Notes: generated by a model not told the origin, from the letters alone. Counted from the stretch's first letter, positions 52,560-62,795 are shown. The stretch: 64,000 bases of DNA from Streptomyces guryensis (GCF_021261325.1 NZ_JAJSBI010000013.1:124001-188000); one strand, 5' to 3'. Translations and numbers: made by a program.

Positions 52560-52697
52560 GTGAGCAAGCGCACCTTCCAGCCGAACAACCGTCGTCGTGC
52601 CAAGACCCACGGCTTCCGCCTGCGGATGCGTACCCGTGCCGGCCGCGCGATTCTGGCGAACCGCCGCAGCAAGGGTCGCGCCAGCCTGTCCGCCTGA
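52560..52697 (+). CDS. rpmH: Ribosomal protein bL34
   Basis: 45 residues. The bL34 signature [19 protein letters not shown] and a very basic tail ending [14 protein letters not shown] 52560 with GGAG upstream. First gene rightwards from oriC, with rnpA 21 bases on. Confidence 0.98.
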   Translation: MSKRTFQPNNRRRAKTHGFRLRMRTRAGRAILANRRSKGRASLSA

Positions 52698-52718
52698 TCC
52701 CGGTCAGGTCATGCCGTC

Positions 52719-53090
52719 GTGCTGCCCACCGAGAACCGGCTGAGGCGGCGCGAGGACTTCGCGACCGCGGTACGACGAGGGCGCCGGGCCGGACGCCCGT
52801 CCCTCGTCGTCCATCTTCGTAGCGGTGCCACGGACCCGCACGCGCCTGGGGAGAGCGCTCCCCCGACGCGTGCGGGTTTCGTCGTGAGCAAAGCCGTGGG
52901 CGGTGCGGTGGTACGCAACAAGGTCAAGCGCAGACTGCGCCACCTGATGCGTGACCGAGTCGCCCTGTTGCCTCCCGGTAGCCTGGTAGTCGTACGAGCG
53001 CTGCCCGGTGCGGGCGACGCCGACCATGCACAACTGGCCCGAGACCTGGACGCCGCCATCGAGCGGCTGCTGGGAGGGGGCGCGCGATGA
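52719..53090 (+). CDS. rnpA: Ribonuclease P protein component
   Basis: 123 residues. Conserved basic helix [13 protein letters not shown] and N-terminal [12 protein letters not shown]. Binds RNase P RNA to mature tRNA 5' ends. Its stop overlaps yidD (ATGA). Confidence 0.97.
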   Translation: MLPTENRLRRREDFATAVRRGRRAGRPSLVVHLRSGATDPHAPGESAPPTRAGFVVSKAVGGAVVRNKVKRRLRHLMRDRVALLPPGSLVVVRALPGAGDADHAQLARDLDAAIERLLGGGAR

Positions 53091-53440
53091 AGTACCCGCT
53101 GCTGGCTCTGATCAAGCTGTACCAGTGGACGATCAGTCCGCTGCTCGGGCCGGTGTGCAAGTACTACCCGTCGTGTTCCCACTACGGCTATACGGCCATC
53201 GACCGGCATGGTGCGATCAAGGGCACGGCGCTCACCGCGTGGCGCATCCTGCGGTGCAATCCGTGGTCGCTGGGCGGTGTGGACCATGTCCCGCCGCGCA
53301 AGCGTCCGCGGTGGCACGAAATGCTGCGTGGCGCCTGGCGTGCACGCAAGGGCGGGCCCTCCGCCGGCGAACCGGCCACCGAGGAGATTTCTCCTTCGAG
53401 CCCGGCCGCAGAGACCTCGTCCCATGCCCAAGGAGCATGA
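53087..53440 (+). CDS. yidD: Membrane protein insertion efficiency factor YidD
   Basis: 117 residues. Family motifs [26 protein letters not shown] and the [12 protein letters not shown] region. It helps YidC insert membrane proteins. Overlaps rnpA by four bases and is followed by yidC after three bases. Confidence 0.97.
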   Translation: MKYPLLALIKLYQWTISPLLGPVCKYYPSCSHYGYTAIDRHGAIKGTALTAWRILRCNPWSLGGVDHVPPRKRPRWHEMLRGAWRARKGGPSAGEPATEEISPSSPAAETSSHAQGA

Positions 53441-53443
53441 TTA

Positions 53444-54724
53444 GTGGACACGATTGCCAGCCTCTTCAGCTTCATCACGACACCCGTTTCATGGGTCATC
53501 GTCCAGTTCCACTCGATGTACGGGAAGGTCTTCGGTCCCGACACGGGCTGGGCCTGGGGCCTGTCCATCGTGTCCCTGGTGATCCTCATCCGCATCTGCC
53601 TGATCCCGCTCTTCGTGAAGCAGATCAAGTCGACTCGGGCCATGCAGACGCTGCAGCCCGAGATGAAGAAGATCCAGGAGCGCTACAAGAGCGACAAGCA
53701 GCGTCAGTCCGAAGAGATGATGAAGCTGTACAAGGAGACGGGTACCAACCCGCTCTCCTCGTGCCTTCCCATCCTGGCGCAGTCCCCGTTCTTCTTTGCT
53801 CTGTACCACGTGCTCAACGGCATCGCGACGGGCTCGACGATCGGTGTCATCAACGACTCGCTGCTCGCCAGCGCGCGTAAGGCGCACATCTTCGGCGCCC
53901 CGTTGGCCGCGAAGTTCACCGACAGCTCGGCGAAGGTGGACGCGCTCGGCGCATCCATCACCAACGTCCGAGTCGTCACCGCGATCATGATCGTCCTGAT
54001 GTCGGCGTCGCAGTTCTACACGCAGCGCCAGCTGATGACGAAGAACGTCGACACCACGGTGAAGACGCCGTTCATGCAGCAGCAGAAGATGCTGATGTAC
54101 GTCTTCCCGGTCATGTTCGCCGTCTTCGGTATCAACTTCCCGGTCGGTGTTCTGGTCTACTGGCTGACCACCAACGTGTGGACCATGGGTCAGCAGATGT
54201 ACGTCATCCACAACAACCCGACCCCGGGTTCCAAGGCTCAGGCCGCCTACCTGGAGCGCCTGACCAAGCACGTCACGCACCACGGCAAGACCCGCAAGCG
54301 GAGCGAGAAGACGATCGTCAAGGCGATCGTCGCCAAGGGCCGTGACCGCAACGAGTTCGAGCGCAAGTTCATCAACGCCCTGAACAAGGCGGGTCTTGCT
54401 GCCCAGACCGACGGCACCGTGATGAAGAGCGAGAGCGCTGCCGCCGCTCAGTCCGAGGACGGTACGCCGACGACTGGTGCGGCCGCCGTTCCCAGGCGCC
54501 AGCAGCCCAAGCGCCAGAGCAAGGCCCAGCGCCAGTCCGGCGGTCCGAAGGAAGCCGGCGAGTCCGAGCCGAAGACATCGCTGAGCAAGTCCGATGAGCC
54601 GGAGGACGCCAACCCCTCCACCGCTGCGAAGCCCGAGCCGAAGCCTGCCGGCGGTACTCGCAGCAAGGCTCAGTCCGGGCAGCGCAAGGGCCCGCAGCGC
54701 CCCAAGTCCCCGTCCAAGAAGTAA
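53444..54724 (+). CDS. yidC: Membrane protein insertase YidC
   Basis: 426 residues. Five main hydrophobic segments, including [20 protein letters not shown] and [20 protein letters not shown]. The C-terminal ~110 residues are a long Lys/Pro/Ser-rich tail, extended compared with many homologues. Inserts membrane proteins alone or with SecYEG. GTG 53444 follows AAGGAG. Confidence 0.97.
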   Translation: MDTIASLFSFITTPVSWVIVQFHSMYGKVFGPDTGWAWGLSIVSLVILIRICLIPLFVKQIKSTRAMQTLQPEMKKIQERYKSDKQRQSEEMMKLYKETGTNPLSSCLPILAQSPFFFALYHVLNGIATGSTIGVINDSLLASARKAHIFGAPLAAKFTDSSAKVDALGASITNVRVVTAIMIVLMSASQFYTQRQLMTKNVDTTVKTPFMQQQKMLMYVFPVMFAVFGINFPVGVLVYWLTTNVWTMGQQMYVIHNNPTPGSKAQAAYLERLTKHVTHHGKTRKRSEKTIVKAIVAKGRDRNEFERKFINALNKAGLAAQTDGTVMKSESAAAAQSEDGTPTTGAAAVPRRQQPKRQSKAQRQSGGPKEAGESEPKTSLSKSDEPEDANPSTAAKPEPKPAGGTRSKAQSGQRKGPQRPKSPSKK

Positions 54725-54739
54725 GAAGGAGCCCATCCC

Positions 54740-55252
54740 GTGACGGAAGGCACCACCTCCGCCGCTGCCGAGGGTGCAGACACCCTTACCCGCCTGGAGC
54801 AGGAGGGCGAGGTCGCGGCGGACTACCTTGAGGGTCTGCTGGACATTGCCGATCTCGACGGCGACATCGACATGGACGTCGAGGCCGACCGCGCCGCTGT
54901 CTCGATCATCAGCGACGCGAGCAGCCGAGACCTGCAGAAGCTGGTCGGCCGTGACGGTGAGGTGCTTGAGGCGCTGCAGGAGCTCACGCGCCTGGCAGTG
55001 CACCGGGAGACCGGGGACCGCAGCCGGCTGATGCTGGACATCGGCGGGTACCGCGCCAAGAAGCGTGCCGAGCTTTCCGAGCTGGGTGCGAAGGCAGCCG
55101 CCGAGGTCAGGAGCACCGGCGAGCCCGTGAAGATGAAGCCGATGACGCCGTTCGAGCGCAAGGTCGTGCACGACGCAGTCAAGGCCGCGGGCCTGCGCAG
55201 CGAGTCCGAGGGCGAGGAGCCGCAGCGCTTCGTCGTCGTGCTTCCGGCCTGA
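54740..55252 (+). CDS. jag: Jag/KhpB RNA-binding protein
   Basis: 170 residues. A KH-II-like domain (about 35-105, with VGRDGEVLEALQEL) and an R3H domain (about 110-168, with MTPFERKVVHDAV). RNA-binding partner of KhpA in Gram-positives. Lies 15 bases after yidC. Confidence 0.95.
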   Translation: MTEGTTSAAAEGADTLTRLEQEGEVAADYLEGLLDIADLDGDIDMDVEADRAAVSIISDASSRDLQKLVGRDGEVLEALQELTRLAVHRETGDRSRLMLDIGGYRAKKRAELSELGAKAAAEVRSTGEPVKMKPMTPFERKVVHDAVKAAGLRSESEGEEPQRFVVVLPA

Positions 55253-55269
55253 TCGGTCCGTACGTTCCT

Positions 55270-55300
55270 TCGGCCCCGTCTGTAGCGCAGGCGGGGCCGA
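55270..55300 (+). terminator. Terminator after jag
   Basis: Arms TCGGCCCCGTCTG and its near-complement CAGGCGGGGCCGA around TAGCG. Closes the rpmH-jag unit. Confidence 0.85.
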
Positions 55301-55371
55301 GCTTTGTCAGCCTGATAGTTCTGGTGGTCTCGGCGCTCGGTGCGCTGATGCGGTACGGAAGGACGGTCCCC

Positions 55372-56088
55372 GTGACGGAGGCAGCGGAGCTTCCCCCTGC
55401 GCCCGAGCAGGCGCGTGAGGTGTTCGGCGATCGCTTCGCGGACGCGGTCCGCTATGCGGAGCTGCTCGCCGAGGCGGGTGTGCAGCGCGGTCTGATCGGC
55501 CCGCGTGAGGTGCCTCGTCTGTGGGAGCGGCATCTGCTGAACTGCGCGGTGCTTTCCGAGGTCGTGCCCGAGGGCGTGACCGTGTGCGATGTCGGCTCGG
55601 GTGCCGGTCTGCCGGGTATTCCCCTCGCGCTGGTCCGCGAGGACCTGAAGATCACGCTGCTGGAGCCTCTGCTGCGGCGTACGACCTTTCTGACCGAGGT
55701 CGTGGAGCTGCTCGGCCTGGACCATGTGACGGTCGTCCGTGGCCGCGCCGAGGAGGTCATGGGCAAGGTGGCGCCGGTGCATGTCGTGACGGCGCGAGCC
55801 GTGGCCCCGCTTGACCGACTGGCCACATGGGGCATTCCACTGCTGCGGCCGTACGGGGAGATGCTGGCGCTCAAGGGCGACACCGCCGAGGAGGAGCTCA
55901 AGAGCGCGACCACCGCGCTGAGCAAGCTCGGTGCTGTGGAGACGTCCATCCTGCATGTGGGTGAAGGTGTGGTGGATCCTCTGTCCACGGTCGTGCGGGT
56001 CGAGGTCGGGGAGAGTCCCGGCGGTGTGCGCTTCGCGGCGAAGAAAGCGAAGGCCGCGCGGACGGGGCGGGTACGTCGGCGCCGCTGA
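55372..56088 (+). CDS. rsmG: 16S rRNA (guanine-527 N7) methyltransferase RsmG
   Basis: 238 residues. SAM motif CDVGSGAGLPGIPLA, then TLLEPLLRRTTFL and ARAVAPL. GTG 55372 has GGAAGGA upstream; the frame is open to 55324. Loss of RsmG gives low-level streptomycin resistance in Streptomyces. Confidence 0.95.
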   Translation: MTEAAELPPAPEQAREVFGDRFADAVRYAELLAEAGVQRGLIGPREVPRLWERHLLNCAVLSEVVPEGVTVCDVGSGAGLPGIPLALVREDLKITLLEPLLRRTTFLTEVVELLGLDHVTVVRGRAEEVMGKVAPVHVVTARAVAPLDRLATWGIPLLRPYGEMLALKGDTAEEELKSATTALSKLGAVETSILHVGEGVVDPLSTVVRVEVGESPGGVRFAAKKAKAARTGRVRRRR

Positions 56089-56181
56089 TGCGCCCTGACG
56101 ACGAGACGTACTCCACACAAGCTGCCAAACCTACGCACGTCGGAGTGTCGCGACAGTTCGGCCACTGCTGCTGTGCATCGT

Positions 56182-56195
56182 GTTTCACGTGAAAC
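56182..56195. promoter_or_regulatory. parS site (perfect)
   Basis: GTTTCACGTGAAAC between rsmG and parA, close to where the parA promoter should be. ParB-binding site and possible autoregulatory operator. Confidence 0.93.
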
Positions 56196-56437
56196 GTCGC
56201 TCACTGCTCCACGGCATCATCAGCCGCGGCCGCGCCGCTGCCGAACCCCGCGACCGTAAGCCTCTCGGTTCACTCGGAGAGGCATCCGTATCCGACGGCA
56301 CCAGGTCCCCCGTGAGGGGGGCCGAGTTGTCCACAGAGGTGGATTTCTCCACAGAACAACAGGCCTCACTGGTTCACGACCCCGAAGACATGGGAGGCTC
56401 TGTTCATTGCGAGCCTGAAGTCGAGGAGAGTGAATCC

Positions 56438-57463
56438 TTGCGGTCCGACGCCAACATCGCGGGACCGATGACCGATCCGGTCCCCGGTCCCCGTACCGAG
56501 TCGATGGGGGACGATGTTTCACGTGAAACACCGCCCCCGATGGACGACACTCCGATCGGTCGTGCTGCCCAACTGGCGGTGGAAGCTCTGGGCCGCGCAG
56601 GCGAGGGCCTGCCACGGCCCGAGCAGACACGCGTCATGGTGGTGGCCAACCAGAAGGGCGGTGTCGGCAAGACGACGACCACCGTCAACCTTGCCGCCTC
56701 CTTGGCCCTGCATGGCGGCCGTGTCCTGGTGATCGACCTCGACCCTCAGGGCAACGCATCCACCGCGCTGGGGATCGACCATCACGCCGAAGTCCCGTCC
56801 ATCTACGACGTCCTGGTCGAAAGCAAGCCCCTCGCGGAGGTCGTCCAGCCGGTTCCGGACGTCGAGGGTCTCTTCTGTGCCCCCGCCACGATCGATCTCG
56901 CCGGTGCGGAGATCGAGTTGGTGTCTCTGGTGGCACGGGAGAGCCGGCTGCAGCGAGCCATCCAGGCCTATGAGCAGCCGCTGGACTACATCCTGATCGA
57001 CTGTCCCCCCTCGCTCGGCCTCTTGACGGTCAATGCGTTGGTGGCCGGTGCGGAGGTCCTCATCCCGATCCAGTGCGAGTATTACGCGCTGGAGGGCCTG
57101 GGCCAGCTGTTGCGCAACGTCGACCTGGTGCGGGGGCACCTCAACCCCACGCTGCATGTATCGACGATCCTGCTCACCATGTACGACGGTCGGACGCGCC
57201 TGGCGTCCCAGGTCGCGGACGAGGTGCGCAGCCACTTCGGCGACGAGGTGTTGCGGACGAGCATTCCCCGCTCTGTCCGCATCTCCGAGGCGCCGAGCTA
57301 TGGACAGACAGTGCTGACATACGATCCGGGATCGAGTGGCGCCCTGTCCTATCTTGAGGCGGCACGAGAAATCGCGCTGAAGGGTGTCGGCGTGGCATAC
57401 GACGCGCCGCATGCCCACATCGGCGCCCAGAGCGACCCGAGCATGGTGGAGGGCATTCAGTGA
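56438..57463 (+). CDS. parA: Chromosome-partitioning ATPase ParA
   Basis: 341 residues from TTG 56438, which has GAGGAGAG at 56423-56430. ATG 56390 (357 residues) is an alternative, and the frame is open to 56180. Deviant Walker [13 protein letters not shown] and [11 protein letters not shown]-type Walker A' and LIDCPPSLG motifs. It positions segrosomes at the hyphal tip. A parS site lies inside the N-terminal coding part (56516). Its stop overlaps parB's GTG. Confidence 0.96.
   Translation: MRSDANIAGPMTDPVPGPRTESMGDDVSRETPPPMDDTPIGRAAQLAVEALGRAGEGLPRPEQTRVMVVANQKGGVGKTTTTVNLAASLALHGGRVLVIDLDPQGNASTALGIDHHAEVPSIYDVLVESKPLAEVVQPVPDVEGLFCAPATIDLAGAEIELVSLVARESRLQRAIQAYEQPLDYILIDCPPSLGLLTVNALVAGAEVLIPIQCEYYALEGLGQLLRNVDLVRGHLNPTLHVSTILLTMYDGRTRLASQVADEVRSHFGDEVLRTSIPRSVRISEAPSYGQTVLTYDPGSSGALSYLEAAREIALKGVGVAYDAPHAHIGAQSDPSMVEGIQ
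56516..56529. promoter_or_regulatory. parS site (perfect) inside parA
   Basis: GTTTCACGTGAAAC within the N-terminal coding part of parA, encoding part of VSRET. Its perfect match despite coding use suggests selection for ParB binding. Confidence 0.93.
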
Positions 57464-58560
57464 GCGAGCGACGGAGGGGTTTGGGCCGTGGTCTCGGCGC
57501 GCTGATCCCTGCTGCCCCGACGGAGAAGACGCCGGTTCCGGCCGCTGTGGGAGGCGCTGGTTCTGCGTCTCCGTCAGCGGTCCCTGTGCTGACCACCGAG
57601 CGGGGAGTGGCAGCGGCGAAGGTGACAACGCTGCCGCCTGTTTCACATGAAACCGAGGAGCCGTCGCTGAGCGGCATCGTGGAGGCGCCCGAGTCTCCTC
57701 TAGGCGCCCACTTCGCGGAGCTCCCGCTCGACTCCATCACGCCGAACCCGCGCCAGCCGCGTGAGGTCTTCGATGAGGACGCGCTGCAGGAACTCGTCAC
57801 CTCCATCAAGGAGGTGGGTCTCCTCCAGCCGGTCGTCGTGCGGCAGCTGGGCCCGGCCCGCTACGAGCTCATCATGGGCGAGCGGCGCTGGCGGGCCTGC
57901 CGCGAGGCCGGCCTCGAGGCGATCCCGGCGATCGTGCGGGCCACGGACGACGAGAAGCTTCTCCTGGATGCCCTGCTGGAGAACCTGCATCGGGCGCAGC
58001 TGAACCCGCTGGAAGAGGCCGCCGCCTACGACCAGCTTCTGAAGGACTTCAACTGCACGCATGACCAGTTGGCCGACCGGATCGGTCGTTCCCGTCCACA
58101 GGTCTCCAACACGCTGCGTCTGCTGAAGCTCTCGCCAGCGGTCCAGCGCCGGGTGGCTGCCGGGGTTCTGTCCGCCGGCCATGCGAGGGCGCTGCTCTCC
58201 GTAGACGACTCCGAGGAGCAGGACCGGCTGGCTCACCGGATCGTGGCCGAGGGGTTGTCCGTGCGAGCGGTCGAGGAGATCGTGACCCTGATGGGGTCGC
58301 GGCCGCAGACCGCTCAGCGGTCCAAGGGCCCTCGGGCCGGCGCCCGGCTCTCTCCGGCACTGACCGACCTCGCGACCCGTCTTTCGGACCGCTTCGAGAC
58401 TCGGGTGAAGGTCGACCTGGGGCAGAAGAAGGGCAAGATCACCGTCGAGTTCGCCTCGATGGAGGACCTCGAGCGAATCCTCAGCAGCCTCGCTCCCGGC
58501 GAGGGACCCGTCCTGCAGAAGAGCCTGCTGGAGGACGATTCCGAGGACCTGGAGGGCTAG
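57460..58560 (+). CDS. parB: Chromosome-partitioning protein ParB
   Basis: 366 residues. The CTPase/nuclease fold (about 90-180) with GERRWRA, a helix-turn-helix (about 200-235, [15 protein letters not shown]) and a C-terminal dimerisation leucine-rich end. Binds parS and spreads. GTG start overlaps the parA stop (GTGA). Confidence 0.97.
   Translation: MSERRRGLGRGLGALIPAAPTEKTPVPAAVGGAGSASPSAVPVLTTERGVAAAKVTTLPPVSHETEEPSLSGIVEAPESPLGAHFAELPLDSITPNPRQPREVFDEDALQELVTSIKEVGLLQPVVVRQLGPARYELIMGERRWRACREAGLEAIPAIVRATDDEKLLLDALLENLHRAQLNPLEEAAAYDQLLKDFNCTHDQLADRIGRSRPQVSNTLRLLKLSPAVQRRVAAGVLSAGHARALLSVDDSEEQDRLAHRIVAEGLSVRAVEEIVTLMGSRPQTAQRSKGPRAGARLSPALTDLATRLSDRFETRVKVDLGQKKGKITVEFASMEDLERILSSLAPGEGPVLQKSLLEDDSEDLEG
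57640..57653. promoter_or_regulatory. Near-parS sequence inside parB (one mismatch)
   Basis: GTTTCACATGAAAC, one base off the consensus and no longer fully palindromic. Possible weaker ParB site. Confidence 0.6.
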
Positions 58561-58743
58561 ACAGCCTGTGGCCGACAGGGCGGCTCCGCCCGGTAGGCCG
58601 ACCGAGTGGGCCGTGTCCGGTGTGTACCGGAACACGGCCCGCTCTTTGCTTTGAGGCGCTATCGATGGAATCGCTTCGTGGATACGATGCGTTCTGGTAT
58701 GGCGCATCCACCTGGCAGTACCTCTGAGAGGGAGGCAGGGGCC

Positions 58744-59001
58744 ATGCGAACGATGAGCCGCACCGGACTGGTGGGCGCAGGTCTCGGACTGGGCGCGGTC
58801 GGCGGTTTCGTCGGCGGCCTGTTGAGGGAACGGAGCGCTTTGACAGCCGCCCGCGACGCTGCGGGCGAAGGAAGCGAGGAACAGCCTTCATGGGGCGTCG
58901 GCTCGTACCGCTCACGCTGGACATCCTTCAGGACCTTCCCAACCGCTGTCGCGCGTGTGTCTTCTGGGAGTTGGACCCGGTCAGCGGTGAGGCCGCGCTG
59001 A
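58744..59001 (+). CDS. Possible small membrane protein overlapping the GNAT gene
   Basis: 85 residues. ATG 58744 follows GAGGCAGGGG. Its first 30 residues are a Gly-rich membrane-like helix (LVGAGLGLGAVGGFVGGLL). The last 37 residues overlap the acetyltransferase gene in another frame. Either a short overlapping gene or a decayed one; I cannot tell. Confidence 0.4.
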   Translation: MRTMSRTGLVGAGLGLGAVGGFVGGLLRERSALTAARDAAGEGSEEQPSWGVGSYRSRWTSFRTFPTAVARVSSGSWTRSAVRPR

Positions 59002-59507
59002 AAGCGGGTACGTCTGCCCTGGAAAAGGAAGGGTGGATCTCGGCTGTCCTGCTGGACTGGGGGTCCTGCGGCCGGGTCGTCTACGTCGACGACGTTCCGG
59101 TGGGTTTCGTTCTGTACGCCCCTCCGGCCTACGTTCCGCGCTCCACGGCCTTCCCTACGAGCCCCGTCTCGCCCGACGCGGTGCAGTTGATGACCTCGTT
59201 CATCATGCCGGGCTATCAGGGGCAGGGGCTCGGGCGGGTCATGGTCCAGACGGTCGCCAAGGATCTACTGCGGCGGGGGTTCAAAGCCATCGAGGCTTTT
59301 GGTGACGCGCGATGGAAGGAACCGGCGTGTGTCTTGCCGGCCGACCATCTGCTGGCCGTGGGCTTCAAGACGGTCCGCCCCCACCCGACCTACCCCCGTC
59401 TGAGGCTGGAGTTGCGGACGACGCTCTCCTGGAAGGAAGACGTGGAGATGGCGCTCGACCGGTTGCTGGGTGCTGTACAGAAGGAACCGGTACTGAGGCC
59501 GCTGTGA
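58890..59507 (+). CDS. GNAT-family acetyltransferase
   Basis: 205 residues. Acetyl-CoA loop in GYQGQGLGRVMVQTV, and a conserved N-terminus with CRACVFWELDP. Family of N-acetyltransferases; substrate unknown. Conserved between parB and trxA in Streptomyces. Confidence 0.9.
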   Translation: MGRRLVPLTLDILQDLPNRCRACVFWELDPVSGEAALKAGTSALEKEGWISAVLLDWGSCGRVVYVDDVPVGFVLYAPPAYVPRSTAFPTSPVSPDAVQLMTSFIMPGYQGQGLGRVMVQTVAKDLLRRGFKAIEAFGDARWKEPACVLPADHLLAVGFKTVRPHPTYPRLRLELRTTLSWKEDVEMALDRLLGAVQKEPVLRPL

Positions 59508-59523
59508 AAAGCGTCCGGACAAG

Positions 59524-59557
59524 CGAATGGGCCACCCCCTCGGGGTTGGCCCATTCG
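59524..59557. terminator. Bidirectional terminator between convergent genes
   Basis: Arms CGAATGGGCCA and its complement, separated by CCCCCTCGGGGT which can pair further. Between the acetyltransferase (+) and trxA (-). Confidence 0.88.
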
Positions 59558-59558
59558 T

Positions 59559-59572
59559 GTTTCACGTGAAAC
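59559..59572. promoter_or_regulatory. parS site (perfect)
   Basis: GTTTCACGTGAAAC, directly beside a terminator, between the acetyltransferase and trxA genes. Confidence 0.93.
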
Positions 59573-59601
59573 ATCCGCCGCCGACTCGACGGCTGCGCCG
59601 A

Positions 59602-59934
59602 CTACTCGGCGATGAAGTCCTCGAGGTCGCGGACGATCGCGGCCTTCGGCTTCGCACCGACGATGGTCTTGGCGACCTCGCCACCCTGGTAGACGTTCAG
59701 CGTCGGGATGGACATGACGCCGTACTTGGCGGCCGTACCCGGGTTCTCATCGATGTTGAGCTTGACGATCTCGATCTTGTCGCCGTACTCGGCGGCAATC
59801 GCCTCAAGAGACGGCGCGATCTGGCGGCACGGACCGCACCAGGCGGCCCAGAAGTCCACCAGTACGGGCTTGTCGCTCTTGAGGACGTCCTGCTCGAAGG
59901 AGTCGTCGGTCACATTCTTCAGGGTGCCGGCCAC
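59602..59934 (-). CDS. trxA: Thioredoxin
   Basis: 110 residues with the redox motif WCGPC and the conserved cis-Pro in MSIPTL. GTG 59934 follows TTAAGGAG. Reduced by the TrxB encoded upstream; the pair forms one operon. Confidence 0.98.
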   Translation of the reverse strand: MAGTLKNVTDDSFEQDVLKSDKPVLVDFWAAWCGPCRQIAPSLEAIAAEYGDKIEIVKLNIDENPGTAAKYGVMSIPTLNVYQGGEVAKTIVGAKPKAAIVRDLEDFIAE

Positions 59935-59975
59935 GGCGGGCTCCTTAACTGGTTGGTGCGTGGGGCGGATGGGGG

Positions 59976-60944
59976 TCAGACAGAGGTCTTCTCGGGCTCG
60001 GCCTGCTCCTCGTCCGCAAGGGCGGCGAGGAAGCGCTCGGCATCGAGCGCGGCGGAGCAGCCGGTGCCGGAGGCGGTGATCGCCTGGCGGTAGGTGTGGT
60101 CGACCACGTCACCGGCGGCGAAGACACCGGTGAGATTGGTGCGGGTGGAAGGAGCGGCAACCTTGAGGTAGCCCTCCTCGTCGAGGTCGAGCTGGCCCTT
60201 GAAGAGCTCGGTGCGCGGGTCGTGGCCGATCGCGATGAACAGGCCGGTGACCGCCAGGTCCGAGAGCTCGCCGGTCTTGAGGTTGCGCAGCTTCAGACCC
60301 GAGAGCTTGGGGTCGCCCTGGATCTCGGCGACCTCGCTGTCCCACACGAACTTCACCTTCGGGTCGGCGAAGGCGCGCTCCTGCATCGCCTTGGAGGCGC
60401 GCAGGGTGTCCCGGCGGTGGACGATCGTCACGGACTTGGCGAAGCGGGAGAGGAAGGTCGCTTCTTCCATCGCGGTGTCGCCACCGCCGATCACGGCGAT
60501 GTCCTGGTCCTTGAAGAAGAAGCCGTCACAGGTGGCACACCAGGAGACACCGCGACCGGAGAGGGCGTCCTCGTTCGGCAGTCCGAGCTTGCGGTGCTGG
60601 GAGCCGGTGGTGACGATGACGGCCTTGGCCTTGTGCACGGTGCCGGCAGTGTCGGTGACGGTCTTGATCTCGCCGGTCAGGTCGACGGAGACGATGTCGT
60701 CCGGGACGAGCTCGGCACCGAAGCGCTCGGCCTGGGCGCGCATGTTGTCCATGAGCTCGGGGCCCATGATGCCGTCCCGGAAGCCGGGGAAGTTCTCCAC
60801 GTCGGTGGTGTTCATCAGAGCGCCACCCGCGGTGACGGCGCCCTCGAACACGAGCGGCTTCAGCGACGCGCGCGCGGTGTAGAGCGCCGCCGTGTAGCCG
60901 GCGGGCCCGGAGCCGATGATGATCACGTTACGAACGTCGCTCAC
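59976..60944 (-). CDS. trxB: Thioredoxin reductase
   Basis: 322 residues. FAD motif [14 protein letters not shown], redox pair in WCATCDG, NADPH motif [10 protein letters not shown] and the C-terminal FAAGDV. GTG 60944 with AGGAA upstream. In Streptomyces trxBA is under the redox sigma factor SigR (from memory); I did not identify its promoter here. Confidence 0.98.
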   Translation of the reverse strand: MSDVRNVIIIGSGPAGYTAALYTARASLKPLVFEGAVTAGGALMNTTDVENFPGFRDGIMGPELMDNMRAQAERFGAELVPDDIVSVDLTGEIKTVTDTAGTVHKAKAVIVTTGSQHRKLGLPNEDALSGRGVSWCATCDGFFFKDQDIAVIGGGDTAMEEATFLSRFAKSVTIVHRRDTLRASKAMQERAFADPKVKFVWDSEVAEIQGDPKLSGLKLRNLKTGELSDLAVTGLFIAIGHDPRTELFKGQLDLDEEGYLKVAAPSTRTNLTGVFAAGDVVDHTYRQAITASGTGCSAALDAERFLAALADEEQAEPEKTSV

Positions 60945-61112
60945 GGCTTGTTTCCTCGTCTCTGGACTGCGTCGTCGGACCGGGGGAGCCCCTCTCAGAA
61001 CTCTCACCCCACCCAACGGATCCTAAGGGGCGCGCATTCCCACTGTGTCCGGGCACACGGGGACGCGACACGGCACGGGATACCACGCAGGACGGAGACG
61101 AAGCGTGTTCGT

Positions 61113-62030
61113 TCAGGGACGGGTGTAGGAGTGCGTCAGGAGAACCTTCGCCTTGGCGGCGGACGCATGACCCACACAGCTCGCATCGACGAGGTATGCG
61201 GTCACCTTGGTGCTGGCGGAGGCGTCGGACATGACCACGAGCAAGGCGTCCGTGCCTTTGTAGGTCCCTTCCTTCGTGGCGAGCGCCGGATCGGTGCGCC
61301 CGATGCCATTACGGATGCAGTCCGGGACCGTGGGTTCCTTGAAGATCTTGGGCTGGTTGGTCCCACCCTCGACACCGAGACTGTGCGGAGTATGGGAGCC
61401 GCTGCCGGAGCCCTGGCTCTTGAGGAGACCGGTGACCTGGTCCGCCAGCTTGGCCTCCGAGAAGGTGTCCGGGGTGGCGGACTCCCGGCCGTGGGCCGCA
61501 GACGCGGGCGGTTTCCCGTCGTTCAGCGACGTCAGCAGTACGGAGCCCAAGCCCACCGCGGCGACTGTGAAGACGGTGCCCAGGATGGCGACCCTGCGGT
61601 GTCCACCCCTCTTGCGCTGCTTGCGACCCGGTCCGGTGGAGGCGTGGGTATATCCCGCTGGGCGGTCTGCCGTTGCCGATGTTTCACGTGAAACACGGGC
61701 GCTGTCACCGGCATCGTCCATGGAACGCGAGATGCCGAGGAGCGCTGCCGGGGCGTCTGTGACATCGGGTGCTGTCGCGTTCAGCAGTGCCTCCGCAGCG
61801 AGAGCGGCGTCGATCCGGCCTGCGACCTCGGCGGGCATGTGTGTCGGGCCCGGCACCGAACCGAGAAGCCCTCGGATCTCCTCCAGTGACGCGTAGACGT
61901 CCGCGCAGAGCTCGCACGCGTCCAGATGCCGTCTCACGTCGGCGGTGCGGGACGGGGGAAGGAGCCCGTCGGTGAGGTCGGAGATCTCGGCGACGTCCGG
62001 GTGTCCGGCCATGTCCGTCGTGGATGTCAC
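61113..62030 (-). CDS. Anti-sigma factor, zinc-finger type
   Basis: 305 residues. The N-terminus carries the zinc anti-sigma signature HLDACELCADV (H-x3-C-x2-C), a membrane helix near 150 (VAILGTVFTVAAVGLGSVLL), and an outside C-terminal part. GTG 62030 overlaps sigM's stop (GTGA). It should hold SigM inactive until a cell-envelope or redox signal. It carries a parS site inside. Confidence 0.88.
   Translation of the reverse strand: MTSTTDMAGHPDVAEISDLTDGLLPPSRTADVRRHLDACELCADVYASLEEIRGLLGSVPGPTHMPAEVAGRIDAALAAEALLNATAPDVTDAPAALLGISRSMDDAGDSARVSRETSATADRPAGYTHASTGPGRKQRKRGGHRRVAILGTVFTVAAVGLGSVLLTSLNDGKPPASAAHGRESATPDTFSEAKLADQVTGLLKSQGSGSGSHTPHSLGVEGGTNQPKIFKEPTVPDCIRNGIGRTDPALATKEGTYKGTDALLVVMSDASASTKVTAYLVDASCVGHASAAKAKVLLTHSYTRP
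61681..61694. promoter_or_regulatory. parS site (perfect) inside anti-sigma gene
   Basis: GTTTCACGTGAAAC, encoding VSRET as in parA, within the linker of the anti-sigma gene. Confidence 0.93.
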
Positions 62031-62764
62031 GCTCGCCCACCTCCGCCCTTCACAGCAGCTGAATCGCTTGGCCCCGTATCCGGCCTCGTATCGCGTGGAC
62101 CGGCAGTCGGCGGTCCCGCTGCCGGTGGGACGGATGTCCCCTGAGTCCGGTTCCGCCCCTCGCTCTGTTCCTTGCCGCCACCGGCGTTTTCCGGCCTCAG
62201 ATGAGTGAGGAGCGGCAGGAGTCTGGCTCTGCCGCGGGCACAGCGGCTCTTCACCGTGCCGGTCGGGACATCGAGCACGCGAGCGGCTTCGGCTACCGGG
62301 TATCCCTGCATGTCCACGAGAACGAGGGCGGCGCGCTGGTCCAGAGGCAAGGTGCCGAGTGCCTCCAACAGCTGCCGGTGCAGATCGTTGCGCTCTGCGG
62401 GAGCCGATGCCTCCTCGTGCGGCTCAAGCAGTTGCTCCAGCCGTTCGGTGTCGTCGACCGGGGAGGTCTTGCGCGAGGCGGCCTTGCGGGCGCGGTCGAG
62501 GCAGGCGTTCACCGTGATCCGGTGCAGCCACGTCGTGACGGCCGACTGCCCCCGGAAGGTGTGGGCGGCCCGGTAGGCGGACACAAGGGCGTCCTGAACG
62601 GCGTCAGCGGCCTCCTCGCGGTCCCCCAGTGTCCGCAGGGCCACCGCCCACAGACGGTCACGATGACGCCGCACAAGCTCACCGAAGGCGTCTGGGTCGC
62701 CCCCTACATGGCGGGCGAGGAGGTCCTGATCGCTTGCGTCGCTGTATGGGGTGTCATCTGCCAT
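62027..62764 (-). CDS. sigM: ECF sigma factor SigM
   Basis: 245 residues. Region 2 (FGELVRRHRDRLWAVALR) and region 4 (QRAALVLVDMQGYPVAEAARVLDVPTGTVKSR) are clear. A long Pro/Gly-rich C-terminal tail of about 50 residues is unusual. ATG 62764 follows GGGGAGGGGG. Coupled to its anti-sigma gene. Name follows gene order next to trxB. Confidence 0.9.
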   Translation of the reverse strand: MADDTPYSDASDQDLLARHVGGDPDAFGELVRRHRDRLWAVALRTLGDREEAADAVQDALVSAYRAAHTFRGQSAVTTWLHRITVNACLDRARKAASRKTSPVDDTERLEQLLEPHEEASAPAERNDLHRQLLEALGTLPLDQRAALVLVDMQGYPVAEAARVLDVPTGTVKSRCARGRARLLPLLTHLRPENAGGGKEQSEGRNRTQGTSVPPAAGPPTAGPRDTRPDTGPSDSAAVKGGGGRA

Positions 62765-62795
62765 CGGACCCCCTCCCCTGGGATGCGGTGCGTTG

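Noticed and set aside
56180-56437. parA start at GTG 56180
   Set aside because: That codon lies inside the parS palindrome without a ribosome site; TTG 56438 has a good one.
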